A DNA stretch of 11,904 nucleotides from Acidobacteriaceae bacterium (GTDB lineage Bacteria > Acidobacteriota > Terriglobia > Terriglobales > Acidobacteriaceae): the NCBI GenBank assembly GCA_003139975.1, contig PLHN01000032.1, positions 1 to 11,904 of the forward strand, given 5' to 3'. The position numbers and the translations under genes are program-made. Shown one piece after another: positions 1-6,150 of this stretch (positions are counted from its first letter, which is position 1; each line of letters opens with the position of its first letter). Below the pieces are notes generated by a model. The model saw nothing but the letters and a program-made list of their open reading frames with translations. It was not told the origin of the DNA and did not search any database.

Positions 1-948
1 GTGATGCAACGGCTGAAGCTGATGAAGAAAGAAGGAGGTGGGACGAACACGAGCCTTCGGGCGGACGGGGCAGAGCCCCGTCCCCACACAAATGCCGAGC
101 CTGACGTGCTGGTCATGACCGCGACGCCCATCCCGCGCACGCTTGCGCTTACTCTTTACGGGGATCTCGATGTCTCTGTGCTGGACGAGCTTCCGACGGG
201 ACGCACTCCGATCGTCACCAAAGCGGTGCCCGACGAGCGCGCGGCTGACGTGTGGGAGTTCGTGCGCCGCGAAATTGCCGCTGGCCATCAGGCCTACGTT
301 GTCTATCCCGTGATCGAAGAAAACGAAGAGCGCGAACTGAAAGCGGCCGAGCAGATGCATCGGCAACTGCGCGAGAAGATTTTTCCGAATCTGCACGTCG
401 GACTGCTCCATGGCCGGCTCGATGCCGACACCAAAGAGCGCATCATGCGCGAGTTTCAGCGCGGCGAGATCGAGATTCTCGTGGCCACCACGGTGATCGA
501 AGTGGGCGTGGATGTTCCGAACGCAACCGTGATGGTGATCGAGCACGCCGACCGCTTCGGTCTGGCGCAGCTGCATCAGCTGCGCGGACGCATCGGACGC
601 GGGGCGGCCAAATCATATTGCGTGCTCATGCACGGCGGCAAAGTCTCCGAAGAAGGTCAGCGCCGCCTCGATGCGATGGCCCGCACCAATGACGGCTTCC
701 AGATCGCCGAACTTGACCTTGAACTGCGCGGCCCCGGAGATTTCTTTGGCACGAAGCAAGCCGGCATCCCGAGTTTCCGCGTGGCGAATCTGATCCGCGA
801 CCGCCAGTTGCTCGAAGCCGCCAAGCGCGAGGCTGCATTCGTTGTGGCCGGGCCAACCGCGGATTTGTCACAAGAAGAAATCGCGCGCGCGCTGAAAGCG
901 ATGCGCACGCGCTGGTCGTTGAGCTACGGTCTGGCGGAAGTGGGGTAG
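1..948 (+). CDS. recG: ATP-dependent DNA helicase RecG, C-terminal part (5' truncated by window edge)
   Basis: RecG is a superfamily 2 helicase that remodels stalled replication forks and Holliday junctions. About 315 residues remain; family members are usually near 700, so the wedge domain and helicase motifs I and II lie upstream. The first visible codons (V-M-Q-R-L) correspond to the FGVxQR segment just after the DEQH box, so GTG at base 1 is an internal Val codon, not a start. Visible in order: motif III MTATPIPRTL (about 39-48), the VVYPVIEENEE segment (100-110), LLHGRL (135-140), motif V TTVIEVGVDVPNA (163-175), motif VI QLHQLRGRIGRG (190-201), and the TRG-type segment GFQIAELDLELRGPGDFFGT (232-251) followed by KQAG. 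All look intact. Oddity: about 16 extra residues between QRLKLMKK and PDVLVMTATP compared with E. coli RecG, carrying a DNA palindrome (separate entry). The gene ends in TAG, convergent with a tRNA. Confidence 0.96.
   Translation: MMQRLKLMKKEGGGTNTSLRADGAEPRPHTNAEPDVLVMTATPIPRTLALTLYGDLDVSVLDELPTGRTPIVTKAVPDERAADVWEFVRREIAAGHQAYVVYPVIEENEERELKAAEQMHRQLREKIFPNLHVGLLHGRLDADTKERIMREFQRGEIEILVATTVIEVGVDVPNATVMVIEHADRFGLAQLHQLRGRIGRGAAKSYCVLMHGGKVSEEGQRRLDAMARTNDGFQIAELDLELRGPGDFFGTKQAGIPSFRVANLIRDRQLLEAAKREAAFVVAGPTADLSQEEIARALKAMRTRWSLSYGLAEVG
63..83. repeat. Palindromic element inside recG, in frame
   Basis: A perfect inverted repeat: GGACGGGGC, a 3-base loop AGA, then GCCCCGTCC. It sits inside a low-complexity stretch of recG encoding roughly ADGAEPRPHT, within an insert of about 48 bases in the loop between helicase motifs II and III. 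The reading frame stays open through it. The sequence shows the palindrome and the extra length directly; that it arrived as a mobile or dispersed palindromic element is inference, by analogy with the in-frame palindromic elements known in Rickettsia genes. Confidence 0.7.
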
Positions 949-959
949 GAGGCCTTGCA

Positions 960-978
960 GGGCAAAAAGGCGTTGCCC
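960..978. terminator. Possible bidirectional hairpin between recG and tRNA-Val
   Basis: GGGCAA and TTGCCC form a 6-bp stem around a 7-base loop, 12 bases past the recG stop and 32 bases past the 3' end of the convergent tRNA. No T-run follows the stem on either strand; on the minus strand the T residues are in the loop. The location suits a terminator but the stem is short. Confidence 0.25.
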
Positions 979-1009
979 AGCGCTCAGACGCAGGAGCGGA
1001 AAGTTGAAA

Positions 1010-1087
1010 TGGTAGGCCCGAATGGACTCGAACCATCGACCTCTTCCGTGTCAAGGAAGCGCTCTAACCAGACTGAGCTACGGGCCT
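1010..1087 (-). tRNA. tRNA-Val, anticodon GAC
   Basis: On the minus strand the full cloverleaf can be drawn: acceptor AGGCCCG paired with CGGGCCT, TA at positions 8-9, D stem GCTC/GAGC, anticodon stem CTTCC/GGAAG around loop TTGACAC (anticodon GAC, reading GUC/GUU Val codons), a 5-base variable loop, T stem GATGG/CCATT with loop TTCGAGT, discriminator A and an encoded CCA. Length is 78 bases including CCA. Every stem pairs, with one G-T in the T stem. It lies between recG and the LysR gene and has its own promoter-like sequence just upstream. Confidence 0.96.
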
Positions 1088-1109
1088 ACAGGAGAATGGC
1101 TGCCAATTA

Positions 1110-1138
1110 ATTCTACGGGCGGCGGGCTAATCCGGCAA
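1110..1138 (-). promoter_or_regulatory. Promoter for tRNA-Val
   Basis: On the minus strand TTGCCG (-35) and TAGAAT (-10) are separated by exactly 17 bases. The -10 ends 22 bases before the tRNA 5' end, leaving a short 5' leader. Both hexamers are close to the sigma-70 consensus, and the site lies between the LysR stop codon and the tRNA, so independent tRNA transcription is likely. Confidence 0.6.
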
Positions 1139-1188
1139 CGTTTCGGCAAAATTAAAACCCTAAAACCCATATTTTTCCGCCAAATTGG

Positions 1189-2106
1189 TCACTTCTCGCG
1201 GTGGAAACGGTAGCGCCCTCCTTTGTCTTTGGCTACCTGCTCGGCTACTTTCAGAAATGCCCGGCCCGCGTGCGACAACGCGGACTCCTGCCGATACACC
1301 AAGCGCAGCTTACGCTGGAAATGAAGGTCGCTCACCGGAACGCGCACCAGGTCGCCCCTGGCGATCTCGTTCTCGACGCTGATTTCTGGGACTAGCGCGA
1401 CTCCGTTGCCCATGCACACGAAGCGCTTGATGGCCTGCAGCGTCGGGAGTTCCACGTCCATGTGCAGCGGAGTCTTGTGGTGCTGGAAGGCTTCGATCAC
1501 CTTGTCGCGATAGGGTGAGGTGACAATATGTGCCACGAACGACTCGGCGCCTAGCTGACGAACGCTGACTTCGCCCGCCGAAGCCAGGGGATGGCCGGGC
1601 GGCACGACAAAGACCAACTCGTCCAGATACACGACCACTGATTTGAGTTGCGGCTCCTGGGGATCGTAGGAGAGGACTCCCAGCTCCACATCGTGCTTGA
1701 GCACGTCATCGGGGATGTGGCTGCCGAGCGAACGGCGCACCGTGATTTTGATCGCGGGATGCAGGCGTCGAAACTCGGCCAGCACCGGCAGAAGATAGAG
1801 CGAGGTGAATTCGTTGGCGGCGATCGAGAGCCTGCCTTTTTGCAACTCGCGCAGCTCTACCAAAGCCTCTTGTGCATCCTGGCGGAGGTTGACCAGCTTT
1901 TCGGCGTATTCCTGCAGTACACGGCCGGCATCGGTGAGCACGCCCTCGCGCGAGGAGCGGTCAAAGAGCGGCTCGCCAAGTTCAAGTTCCAGCTTGCGGA
2001 TGGTCTGGCTGACTGCGGACTGCGTGCGAAAAAGCTTTTCCGCGGCGCGAGAGAACCGACGCTCGCGGGCTACGGTGAGGAAGACTTCGAGTTGAGAAAT
2101 TTCCAT
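1189..2106 (-). CDS. LysR-type transcriptional regulator, divergent from leuA
   Basis: A 305-residue protein, the normal length for LysR regulators. The N-terminal winged helix-turn-helix is clear: MEISQLEVFLTVARERRFSR, then AAEKLF and QSAVSQTIRKLELELG, ending in LFDR and LTDAG (about 1-62), followed by a linker helix and a periplasmic-binding-protein-like effector domain from about residue 90 to 295. The frame is open for 21 more codons upstream, but the ATG at 2106 is chosen because GGAG lies 9 bases before it and LysR proteins normally start just before this motif; the upstream extension would be repeat DNA. It is transcribed away from leuA, the classical arrangement for a LysR protein that controls its divergent neighbour and itself. 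The effector cannot be read from sequence; control of leucine synthesis is inferred from position only. Confidence 0.93.
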   Translation of the reverse strand: MEISQLEVFLTVARERRFSRAAEKLFRTQSAVSQTIRKLELELGEPLFDRSSREGVLTDAGRVLQEYAEKLVNLRQDAQEALVELRELQKGRLSIAANEFTSLYLLPVLAEFRRLHPAIKITVRRSLGSHIPDDVLKHDVELGVLSYDPQEPQLKSVVVYLDELVFVVPPGHPLASAGEVSVRQLGAESFVAHIVTSPYRDKVIEAFQHHKTPLHMDVELPTLQAIKRFVCMGNGVALVPEISVENEIARGDLVRVPVSDLHFQRKLRLVYRQESALSHAGRAFLKVAEQVAKDKGGRYRFHREK

Positions 2107-2150
2107 TAGGTCGTACTCCAAAGGATTGGGGAGACGCAAAAGGATCGCGT

Positions 2151-2174
2151 CATCGGGTGATCGGGCCATCGGGT
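2151..2174. repeat. Short tandem repeat, 8-base unit
   Basis: Three consecutive 8-base units, CATCGGGT, GATCGGGC, CATCGGGT, followed by CATTT. The last unit also pairs with ACCCGA at 2184-2189 (TCGGGT/ACCCGA, 9-base loop), making a small hairpin. It lies upstream of the lysR start, in the lysR-leuA intergenic space, and is one of several unrelated short-unit repeats between genes in this window. Confidence 0.7.
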
Positions 2175-2256
2175 CATTTCAAAACCCGACGACCGGCAGG
2201 GGAATGCCTGAACGGGCTGACGCGCCTGCAGCGCATTTGTCAATTGCTGAGCTTTC

Positions 2257-2305
2257 ATAAGTACTTCTTATACTATTACTAGTGCTAATGTTATGACAAT
2301 AATAA
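2257..2305. promoter_or_regulatory. Three candidate LysR-type operator sites
   Basis: Three 15-base imperfect inverted repeats, each with the LysR T-N11-A form: ATAAG-N5-CTTAT at 2257-2271, ATTA-N7-TAAT at 2275-2289, and TTAT-N7-ATAA at 2291-2305. Centres are 18 and 16 bases apart. They lie between the divergent lysR and leuA starts and overlap the candidate lysR promoter, fitting autoregulation plus control of leuA. The region is AT-rich, which raises the chance of such matches; the first site, with 5-bp arms, is the strongest. Confidence 0.45.
2270..2299 (-). promoter_or_regulatory. Candidate promoter of the LysR gene
   Basis: On the minus strand TTGTCA (2294-2299) and TAGTAT (2270-2275) are separated by 18 bases. 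TTGTCA matches five of six -35 positions. Transcription would start about 155 bases before the lysR ATG. The site overlaps all three candidate LysR operators. Confidence 0.35.
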
Positions 2306-2337
2306 TAAACTTTTCTTTGACCGCTCGCGGTCGATAG
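2293..2337 (+). CDS. Candidate leader peptide upstream of leuA
   Basis: A 14-codon ORF (ATG to TAG) reading [14 protein letters not shown], ending 37 bases before the leuA ATG. Its third to fifth codons are ATA ATA ATA, the rare isoleucine codon in a GC-rich genome, which is the style of an amino-acid-sensing leader. Its 3' end overlaps a perfect hairpin (GACCGC-TC-GCGGTC, 2319-2332). The ATG overlaps the TGA (ATGA) of a leucine-rich frame at 2261-2296 that has no recognisable start codon. Against it: no Shine-Dalgarno sequence, no T-tract after the hairpin, and the AT-rich composition may produce such codons by chance. Confidence 0.25.
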   Translation: MTIIINFSLTARGR

Positions 2338-2345
2338 ATTACATG
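2317..2345 (+). promoter_or_regulatory. leuA: Possible leuA promoter with internal palindrome
   Basis: TTGACC (2317-2322) is followed after 17 bases by TACATG (2340-2345), a good -35 with a poor -10. A perfect inverted repeat GACCGC-TC-GCGGTC (2319-2332) overlaps the -35 and part of the spacer and could be an operator or an RNA hairpin. If this is the promoter, the LysR-style sites lie roughly 50 to 90 bases upstream of the start point, a usual place for activation. A better -10 hexamer, TATACT at 2269-2274, lacks a good -35. The choice between them is open. Confidence 0.3.
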
Positions 2346-2374
2346 CAGGCGTTTCCAGCAGGAGGTTCCGAGAG

Positions 2375-3715
2375 ATGGATCGGTCGCGCATCACTATCTT
2401 CGATACGACGCTTCGTGACGGCGAGCAGTCACCGGGCTGCAGCATGAGTGTTCCGGAGAAGTTGCGGCTTGCCCAGCAACTGGACCGGCTTGGTGTCGAC
2501 GTGATTGAGGCGGGATTCCCGATCGCCTCCGATGGCGACTTTGAAGCCGTGCAAAGCATCGCGGCTTCAGTGCGCCGCCCGATCATTGCTGGCCTGGCGC
2601 GCGCATGCAAGCCCGATATCGACCGGGCCTGGCAGGCATTGCAGGGCGCGGCTCATCCGCGCATTCACGTTTTTCTTGCGACCTCCGACATTCATCTGAA
2701 GTACAAACTGCGTATCAGCCGCGAGCAATGCCTGGAACAGGCACGCGAAGCGGTACGCCACGCGAAATCTTTGTGTGCTGATATTCAGTTCTCGCCCGAA
2801 GATGCGACCCGTACAGACATTCCGTTTCTCTGCCAGGTTGTTGAGGCAGTCATTGCAGCGGGAGCGACTACGGTCAACATTCCTGACACGGTCGGCTACA
2901 GCATGCCCGAGGAATACGGCCAACTGATCCGCACGCTGCGGGAGAAGGTTGCCGGAATCGAGAACGTTATTATCTCAACGCATTGCCACAACGATCTTGG
3001 ATTAGCGGTTGCGAACTCCCTGGCTGGAGTTCAGAACGGTGCGCGGCAGGTGGAGTGCACGATCAATGGCATCGGCGAACGCGCCGGCAATGCCTCGCTC
3101 GAAGAGGTGGTGATGGCGATGCGCGTTCGGGCGGATCGTTACCCCTACGAAACCGGCCTTGCCAGCGAGCAGCTTTACCCGACGAGCCAGACGCTGGCCG
3201 AAATCACGCGCGTGCCGGTGCAGCCAAACAAGGCCATCACCGGGCGCAACGCGTTTGCCCACGAGGCGGGCATTCACCAGGATGGGATGCTGAAGAACCC
3301 GCTGACCTACGAGATCATGACGCCGCAGTCGGTGGGCGTGCCGGATTCGCGGCTGGTGCTCGGCAAACATTCGGGGCGTCACGCGCTGGCTATGCGTTGC
3401 GAGCAACTCGGGTACAAGTTCGAGCGGCGGGAACTGGACGAAATCTATCGCCGGTTTATCGTTCTTGCGGATCGCATCAAGCGCGTGCAGGACAGCCATC
3501 TGCTGGAGTTGATCCGCGATTTTGCTGGCAGCGGGTTTGCAGCGCCCAAGTTTCCGCCGGCCGCCGCGGCTATTCCGCCGCTGGCGCGAGCCGCCTCTGC
3601 CGTTGCCGCAGGCCATGAATCGTACACCGGACATTTGCCCTCCCCGAACCACGCGCTCCGCGCCAATGTCTTTGGCGAGCATCACGAGCAGGAAGACTAC
3701 CTGTGGGGAGTTTGA
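2375..3715 (+). CDS. leuA: 2-isopropylmalate synthase lacking the C-terminal regulatory domain
   Basis: Catalyses condensation of acetyl-CoA with 2-oxoisovalerate, the first committed step of leucine synthesis. The start ATG has AGGAGG 9 bases upstream. The TIM-barrel domain is complete: [13 protein letters not shown] (9-21, with catalytic Arg14 and metal-ligand Asp15), EAGFP (45-49), the metal-binding HCHND (203-207), [10 protein letters not shown] (231-240), then linker motifs [11 protein letters not shown] (294-304) and GKHSGRHA (330-337). At 446 residues it is shorter than the usual 500-plus. After about residue 385 there is an Ala/Pro-rich tail ending [11 protein letters not shown] instead of the roughly 120-residue leucine-binding domain. 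Only 119 bases separate it from leuB, so the missing domain is not present in another frame. I infer weak or no leucine feedback inhibition. A related synthase such as homocitrate or citramalate synthase is possible, but the leuB neighbour and motifs favour LeuA. Confidence 0.93.
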   Translation: MDRSRITIFDTTLRDGEQSPGCSMSVPEKLRLAQQLDRLGVDVIEAGFPIASDGDFEAVQSIAASVRRPIIAGLARACKPDIDRAWQALQGAAHPRIHVFLATSDIHLKYKLRISREQCLEQAREAVRHAKSLCADIQFSPEDATRTDIPFLCQVVEAVIAAGATTVNIPDTVGYSMPEEYGQLIRTLREKVAGIENVIISTHCHNDLGLAVANSLAGVQNGARQVECTINGIGERAGNASLEEVVMAMRVRADRYPYETGLASEQLYPTSQTLAEITRVPVQPNKAITGRNAFAHEAGIHQDGMLKNPLTYEIMTPQSVGVPDSRLVLGKHSGRHALAMRCEQLGYKFERRELDEIYRRFIVLADRIKRVQDSHLLELIRDFAGSGFAAPKFPPAAAAIPPLARAASAVAAGHESYTGHLPSPNHALRANVFGEHHEQEDYLWGV

Positions 3716-3738
3716 TAGGGCCGGCATTCGCCTCCCGC

Positions 3739-3780
3739 TCTTAGCGGCCCAGGTTTAGCGTCCTGAGTTTAGCGTCCGGG
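3739..3780. repeat. Short tandem repeat, 14-base unit, between leuA and leuB
   Basis: Three head-to-tail copies with an exact 14-base period: TCTTAGCGGCCCAG, GTTTAGCGTCCTGA, GTTTAGCGTCCGGG. The last two share an 11-base identical core, GTTTAGCGTCC. It lies in the 119-base leuA-leuB gap, just before a weak promoter-like pair (TTTCAC at 3782 and TATCCT at 3805, spacing 17), so it may affect leuB expression. Confidence 0.7.
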
Positions 3781-3834
3781 TTTTCACCTTTCCGCGTCGT
3801 CCTGTATCCTGATCCGGCACAGAGCGAGGATCGC

Positions 3835-4944
3835 ATGCGACTCCGCATCATTTCTCTTCCTGGTGATGGCATCGGCCCCGAAGTTACTACGCAAGCCATT
3901 CGTGTGCTCCACGAAGTCGCGTCGGCGTTTGGCCACACCCTCGAGGTGGACGAAAAAGAAATCGGCGGGGCGGCGCTTACGAAGTTCGGCGATCCCTTGC
4001 CGGACGGCACGCTTCAGTCCTGTCTTGCCGCGGATGCAGTTCTTCTGGGAGCGGTCGGCACTCCAGCTTTCGATCACAATCCTCGCGAACTCCGCCCCGA
4101 AGCAGGGCTGCTACGGCTTCGGCAGGAATTGGGAGCGTTTGCGAATTTACGGCCAGCGGTCTTTTATCCTGCGCTCGCCGCGTGTTCACCTTTGCGGTTT
4201 GAGATGGTTCAGGGAACGGACATTCTGATCGTGCGCGAACTTCTGGGTGGCTTGTATTTCGGCCAGCCTCGTTCGATTGAGGGTCAGGGTACTTCGCAGC
4301 ACGCATACAACACCATGCGCTACAGCGTGCCTGAGGTCGAGCGCATTGCGTGCGTTGCCTTCGAGCTCGCGCGCGGGCGACGGCAGCGTGTGCTCTCCGT
4401 GGATAAAGCGAACGTGCTCGAGTGTTCGCGGCTGTGGCGCGAAGTGGTGACTCGCATTAGCGCCGGCTATCCCGATGTTCAGCTTTCGCATATGTACGTC
4501 GACTCGGCGGCGATGTCACTGGTTCTCAAACCGACGCAGTTTGACGTGATTCTGACGGAGAACATGTTTGGCGACATTTTGTCCGATCAGGCAGGCGGCG
4601 TGGTGGGTGCGCTGGGACTGCTGGCTTCGGCGAGCATTGGCGGGCCGGTTGGATTATACGAGCCGGTGCACGGCTCGGCTCCGGACATTGCCGGCAAGGG
4701 TATCGCCAATCCGTTGGGCGCGATTTTGTCGGTGGCGATGATGTTGCGTTATACGTTCAAGCTCCCTCGGGAAGCCGAATGCGTGGAAGCCGCAGTCATC
4801 TCGGTATTGAACGCTGGCCTGAGGACGCCGGATCTGGCGCGCTCGGGCGAGCGAGTGATCACGAGCAGTGAGATGGGCGAGAAGATTACGGAGTGGGTGC
4901 ACTCAAGTGCCGATACAAATGTCAGAGTCGCTTCGCGAAATTGA
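3835..4944 (+). CDS. leuB: 3-isopropylmalate dehydrogenase
   Basis: Oxidises and decarboxylates 3-isopropylmalate with NAD+, the third reaction of leucine synthesis. The 369-residue length is close to the family norm of about 350-365. Motifs in order: GDGIGPE (10-16); [16 protein letters not shown] (92-107) with substrate Arg96 and Arg106; [10 protein letters not shown] (134-143) with Arg134 and Tyr141; SVDKANVL (188-195) with Lys191; Asp223; [11 protein letters not shown] (241-251) with metal ligands Asp247 and Asp251; and the NAD-binding segment [18 protein letters not shown] (276-293). These map onto the Thermus enzyme's catalytic residues with small offsets, so it should be active. GAGGA lies 4 bases before the ATG, which is close. 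It is 119 bases downstream of leuA, probably co-transcribed. The isomerase genes leuC and leuD are absent here. Confidence 0.95.
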   Translation: MRLRIISLPGDGIGPEVTTQAIRVLHEVASAFGHTLEVDEKEIGGAALTKFGDPLPDGTLQSCLAADAVLLGAVGTPAFDHNPRELRPEAGLLRLRQELGAFANLRPAVFYPALAACSPLRFEMVQGTDILIVRELLGGLYFGQPRSIEGQGTSQHAYNTMRYSVPEVERIACVAFELARGRRQRVLSVDKANVLECSRLWREVVTRISAGYPDVQLSHMYVDSAAMSLVLKPTQFDVILTENMFGDILSDQAGGVVGALGLLASASIGGPVGLYEPVHGSAPDIAGKGIANPLGAILSVAMMLRYTFKLPREAECVEAAVISVLNAGLRTPDLARSGERVITSSEMGEKITEWVHSSADTNVRVASRN

Positions 4945-4992
4945 AACGCCGAGCCATTCAAGTAGAGCTTGGCAGCGACAACGATTCCGGAA

Positions 4993-5130
4993 ATGCTCTA
5001 CAATCATCTCGGGGTGAACTTTCCGCACGCGTCTAGTGTTGGGGAGCGGGTTGCCGAGTTTGGAACCCGAATTACTTCCGTAACCTTTCCCGATGGGACT
5101 GCCCACATCACAATGGAGCCAAAAGCTTAA
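4993..5130 (+). CDS. Possible small protein, 45 residues, unknown
   Basis: An open frame from ATG to TAA, 48 bases after leuB and 12 bases before the Zn-ribbon gene, in the same direction. The product reads as ordinary soluble protein in its second half (FGTRITSVTFPDGTAHITMEPKA would be a two-strand beta segment), and a GGA immediately precedes the ATG. There is no proper Shine-Dalgarno spacing and I recognise no family. It may be a real small gene, the remnant of a larger one, or chance; position and sequence texture are the only support. Confidence 0.3.
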   Translation: MLYNHLGVNFPHASSVGERVAEFGTRITSVTFPDGTAHITMEPKA

Positions 5131-5142
5131 TGGAACAGGCAA

Positions 5143-5391
5143 ATGGTTACCAAGTGTTCCAATCCGTCATGCTCGGCTTCCTTCCGGTTCCTTCATTGCG
5201 GCAAACTATTCCACTTCGAAAAACGCCCTCAGCCCACTGACAACGACGCGGCCATACGCAAGCCTGCAAACAGTGCGGAGATGTACTGGCTTTGCGAGAT
5301 ATGTGCGGCCGAATTCACGTTAGCCGCTGATGCGGAGCGCGGCGTTCGTGTCGTTCCGCTGGCGCGCCGGGCATTTCGAGCAGCCTCATAG
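5143..5391 (+). CDS. Small Zn-ribbon-like protein, 82 residues
   Basis: Two cysteine pairs flank a short beta-like core: C5-x4-C10 near the N-terminus (CSNPSC) and C51-x2-C54 (CEIC), with aromatic strands around them (FRFLHCGKLFHFE and MYWLCEIC) and a VRVVPL strand near the end. This is the layout of a treble-clef or ribbon zinc site. H18 and C19 are additional possible ligands. The function is unknown; structural zinc binding and a nucleic-acid or protein-contact role are guesses. The start ATG has only a weak upstream purine run (GGAACAGG). The stop overlaps by 6 bases the end of the convergent glycosyltransferase gene. I have the impression that similar CSNPSC/WLC-x-x-C proteins are common in Acidobacteriota. 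Confidence 0.7.
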   Translation: MVTKCSNPSCSASFRFLHCGKLFHFEKRPQPTDNDAAIRKPANSAEMYWLCEICAAEFTLAADAERGVRVVPLARRAFRAAS

Positions 5392-6150
5392 CTTGCCGGG
5401 AGAAGTCATGGCCTCTGAATTGTAGGCGCCGCTGATCGAGTTCCAGCGGATGCGCACAACGTCGCCGAACATGCGCAGGCCGTCGCGGAACGGATGAAGG
5501 CGCGTGCCTTCGCTGTGCGCCCAGACGACTGGGACCTCCTTCACTACCAAACCCATCTTCCTCGCCAGGAACAGAATTTCGGGATCGAAGCCCCAACGCT
5601 CAATTCTCTGCAAAGGAAAAACGCGTCGTGCAGCGTCGCGCCGAAAGGCCTTGAAGCCGCATTGCGTATCCGCAAAATTCAGCCCGAGGATCACACGCAG
5701 CACAAGATTGAAGATGCGGCCGAACAACTGGCGGTAGAGCGGCTGCCGCTCGGTTTGCAGTTCGGTGCGGAGCCAGCGCGAGCCGATGGCGATATCGGCG
5801 CCTTCGGCGATGGCATCGAAAAGGTGTTGCGCCTCGGTCATGGGCGAGGAAAGATCGGCGTCGGTAAACAGGCAGAGGTCGCCACGTGCATCCAACATGC
5901 CAGCGCGGACGCTGAATCCTTTGCCGTGGTTTTCGGGGTTGTCGATCAGCCGGATTTGCGGATGGCGCATGTTGTATTCCCGGATGATGGCTGTCGTGTC
6001 GTCGCGCGAGCCATCGTCGACGACGATGATCTCCACGTTCCAACCCTGCTGCTCGGAATAGCGCAGTACCTCATCGAGAGTCGGGCGGATGCGGCCGCTT
6101 TCGTTGTAGGCGGGGATGATGATGGAGTAGGCCGGAGTCAAAGGTTTCAA
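5386..6150 (-). CDS. Family 2 glycosyltransferase, dolichyl/polyprenyl-phosphate glucosyltransferase type
   Basis: A 254-residue GT-A enzyme of the Alg5/DPG-synthase kind, which moves a sugar (probably glucose) from a nucleotide to a polyprenyl phosphate at the inner face of the cytoplasmic membrane. Motifs: YSIIIPAYNESGRI (8-21), the nucleotide-binding VVDDGSRDDT, HGKGFSVRAGM, the metal-binding DADLSSP, GSRW, and the acceptor-site segment FADTQCGFKAF, then RWGFDPEILFLARK. No transmembrane helices are seen, so it is an Alg5-like core. The start is TTG at 6150 (or TTG at 6141); an in-frame TGA lies two codons upstream, so no ATG start is available before the IIIPAYNE strand. No Shine-Dalgarno is visible. 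The start lies in the 3' arm of a large inverted repeat, which may control translation. It is 86 bases downstream of the HD-GYP gene on the same strand and could be in its operon. Confidence 0.9.
   Translation of the reverse strand: MKPLTPAYSIIIPAYNESGRIRPTLDEVLRYSEQQGWNVEIIVVDDGSRDDTTAIIREYNMRHPQIRLIDNPENHGKGFSVRAGMLDARGDLCLFTDADLSSPMTEAQHLFDAIAEGADIAIGSRWLRTELQTERQPLYRQLFGRIFNLVLRVILGLNFADTQCGFKAFRRDAARRVFPLQRIERWGFDPEILFLARKMGLVVKEVPVVWAHSEGTRLHPFRDGLRMFGDVVRIRWNSISGAYNSEAMTSPGKL

Noticed and set aside
1153..1168. Telomere-like repeat (TAAAACCC twice)
   Set aside because: Only two copies in an AT-rich intergenic stretch; more easily seen as another short bacterial tandem repeat.
2983..3727. 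Open frames of more than 200 codons within leuA in other frames on both strands
   Set aside because: They overlap the conserved catalytic and linker regions of LeuA, and their products have antisense or frame-shifted composition.
3600..3834. Frameshift hiding the LeuA regulatory domain
   Set aside because: The missing domain needs about 370 bases and only 119 bases separate the LeuA stop from leuB; no frame here encodes regulatory-domain-like sequence.
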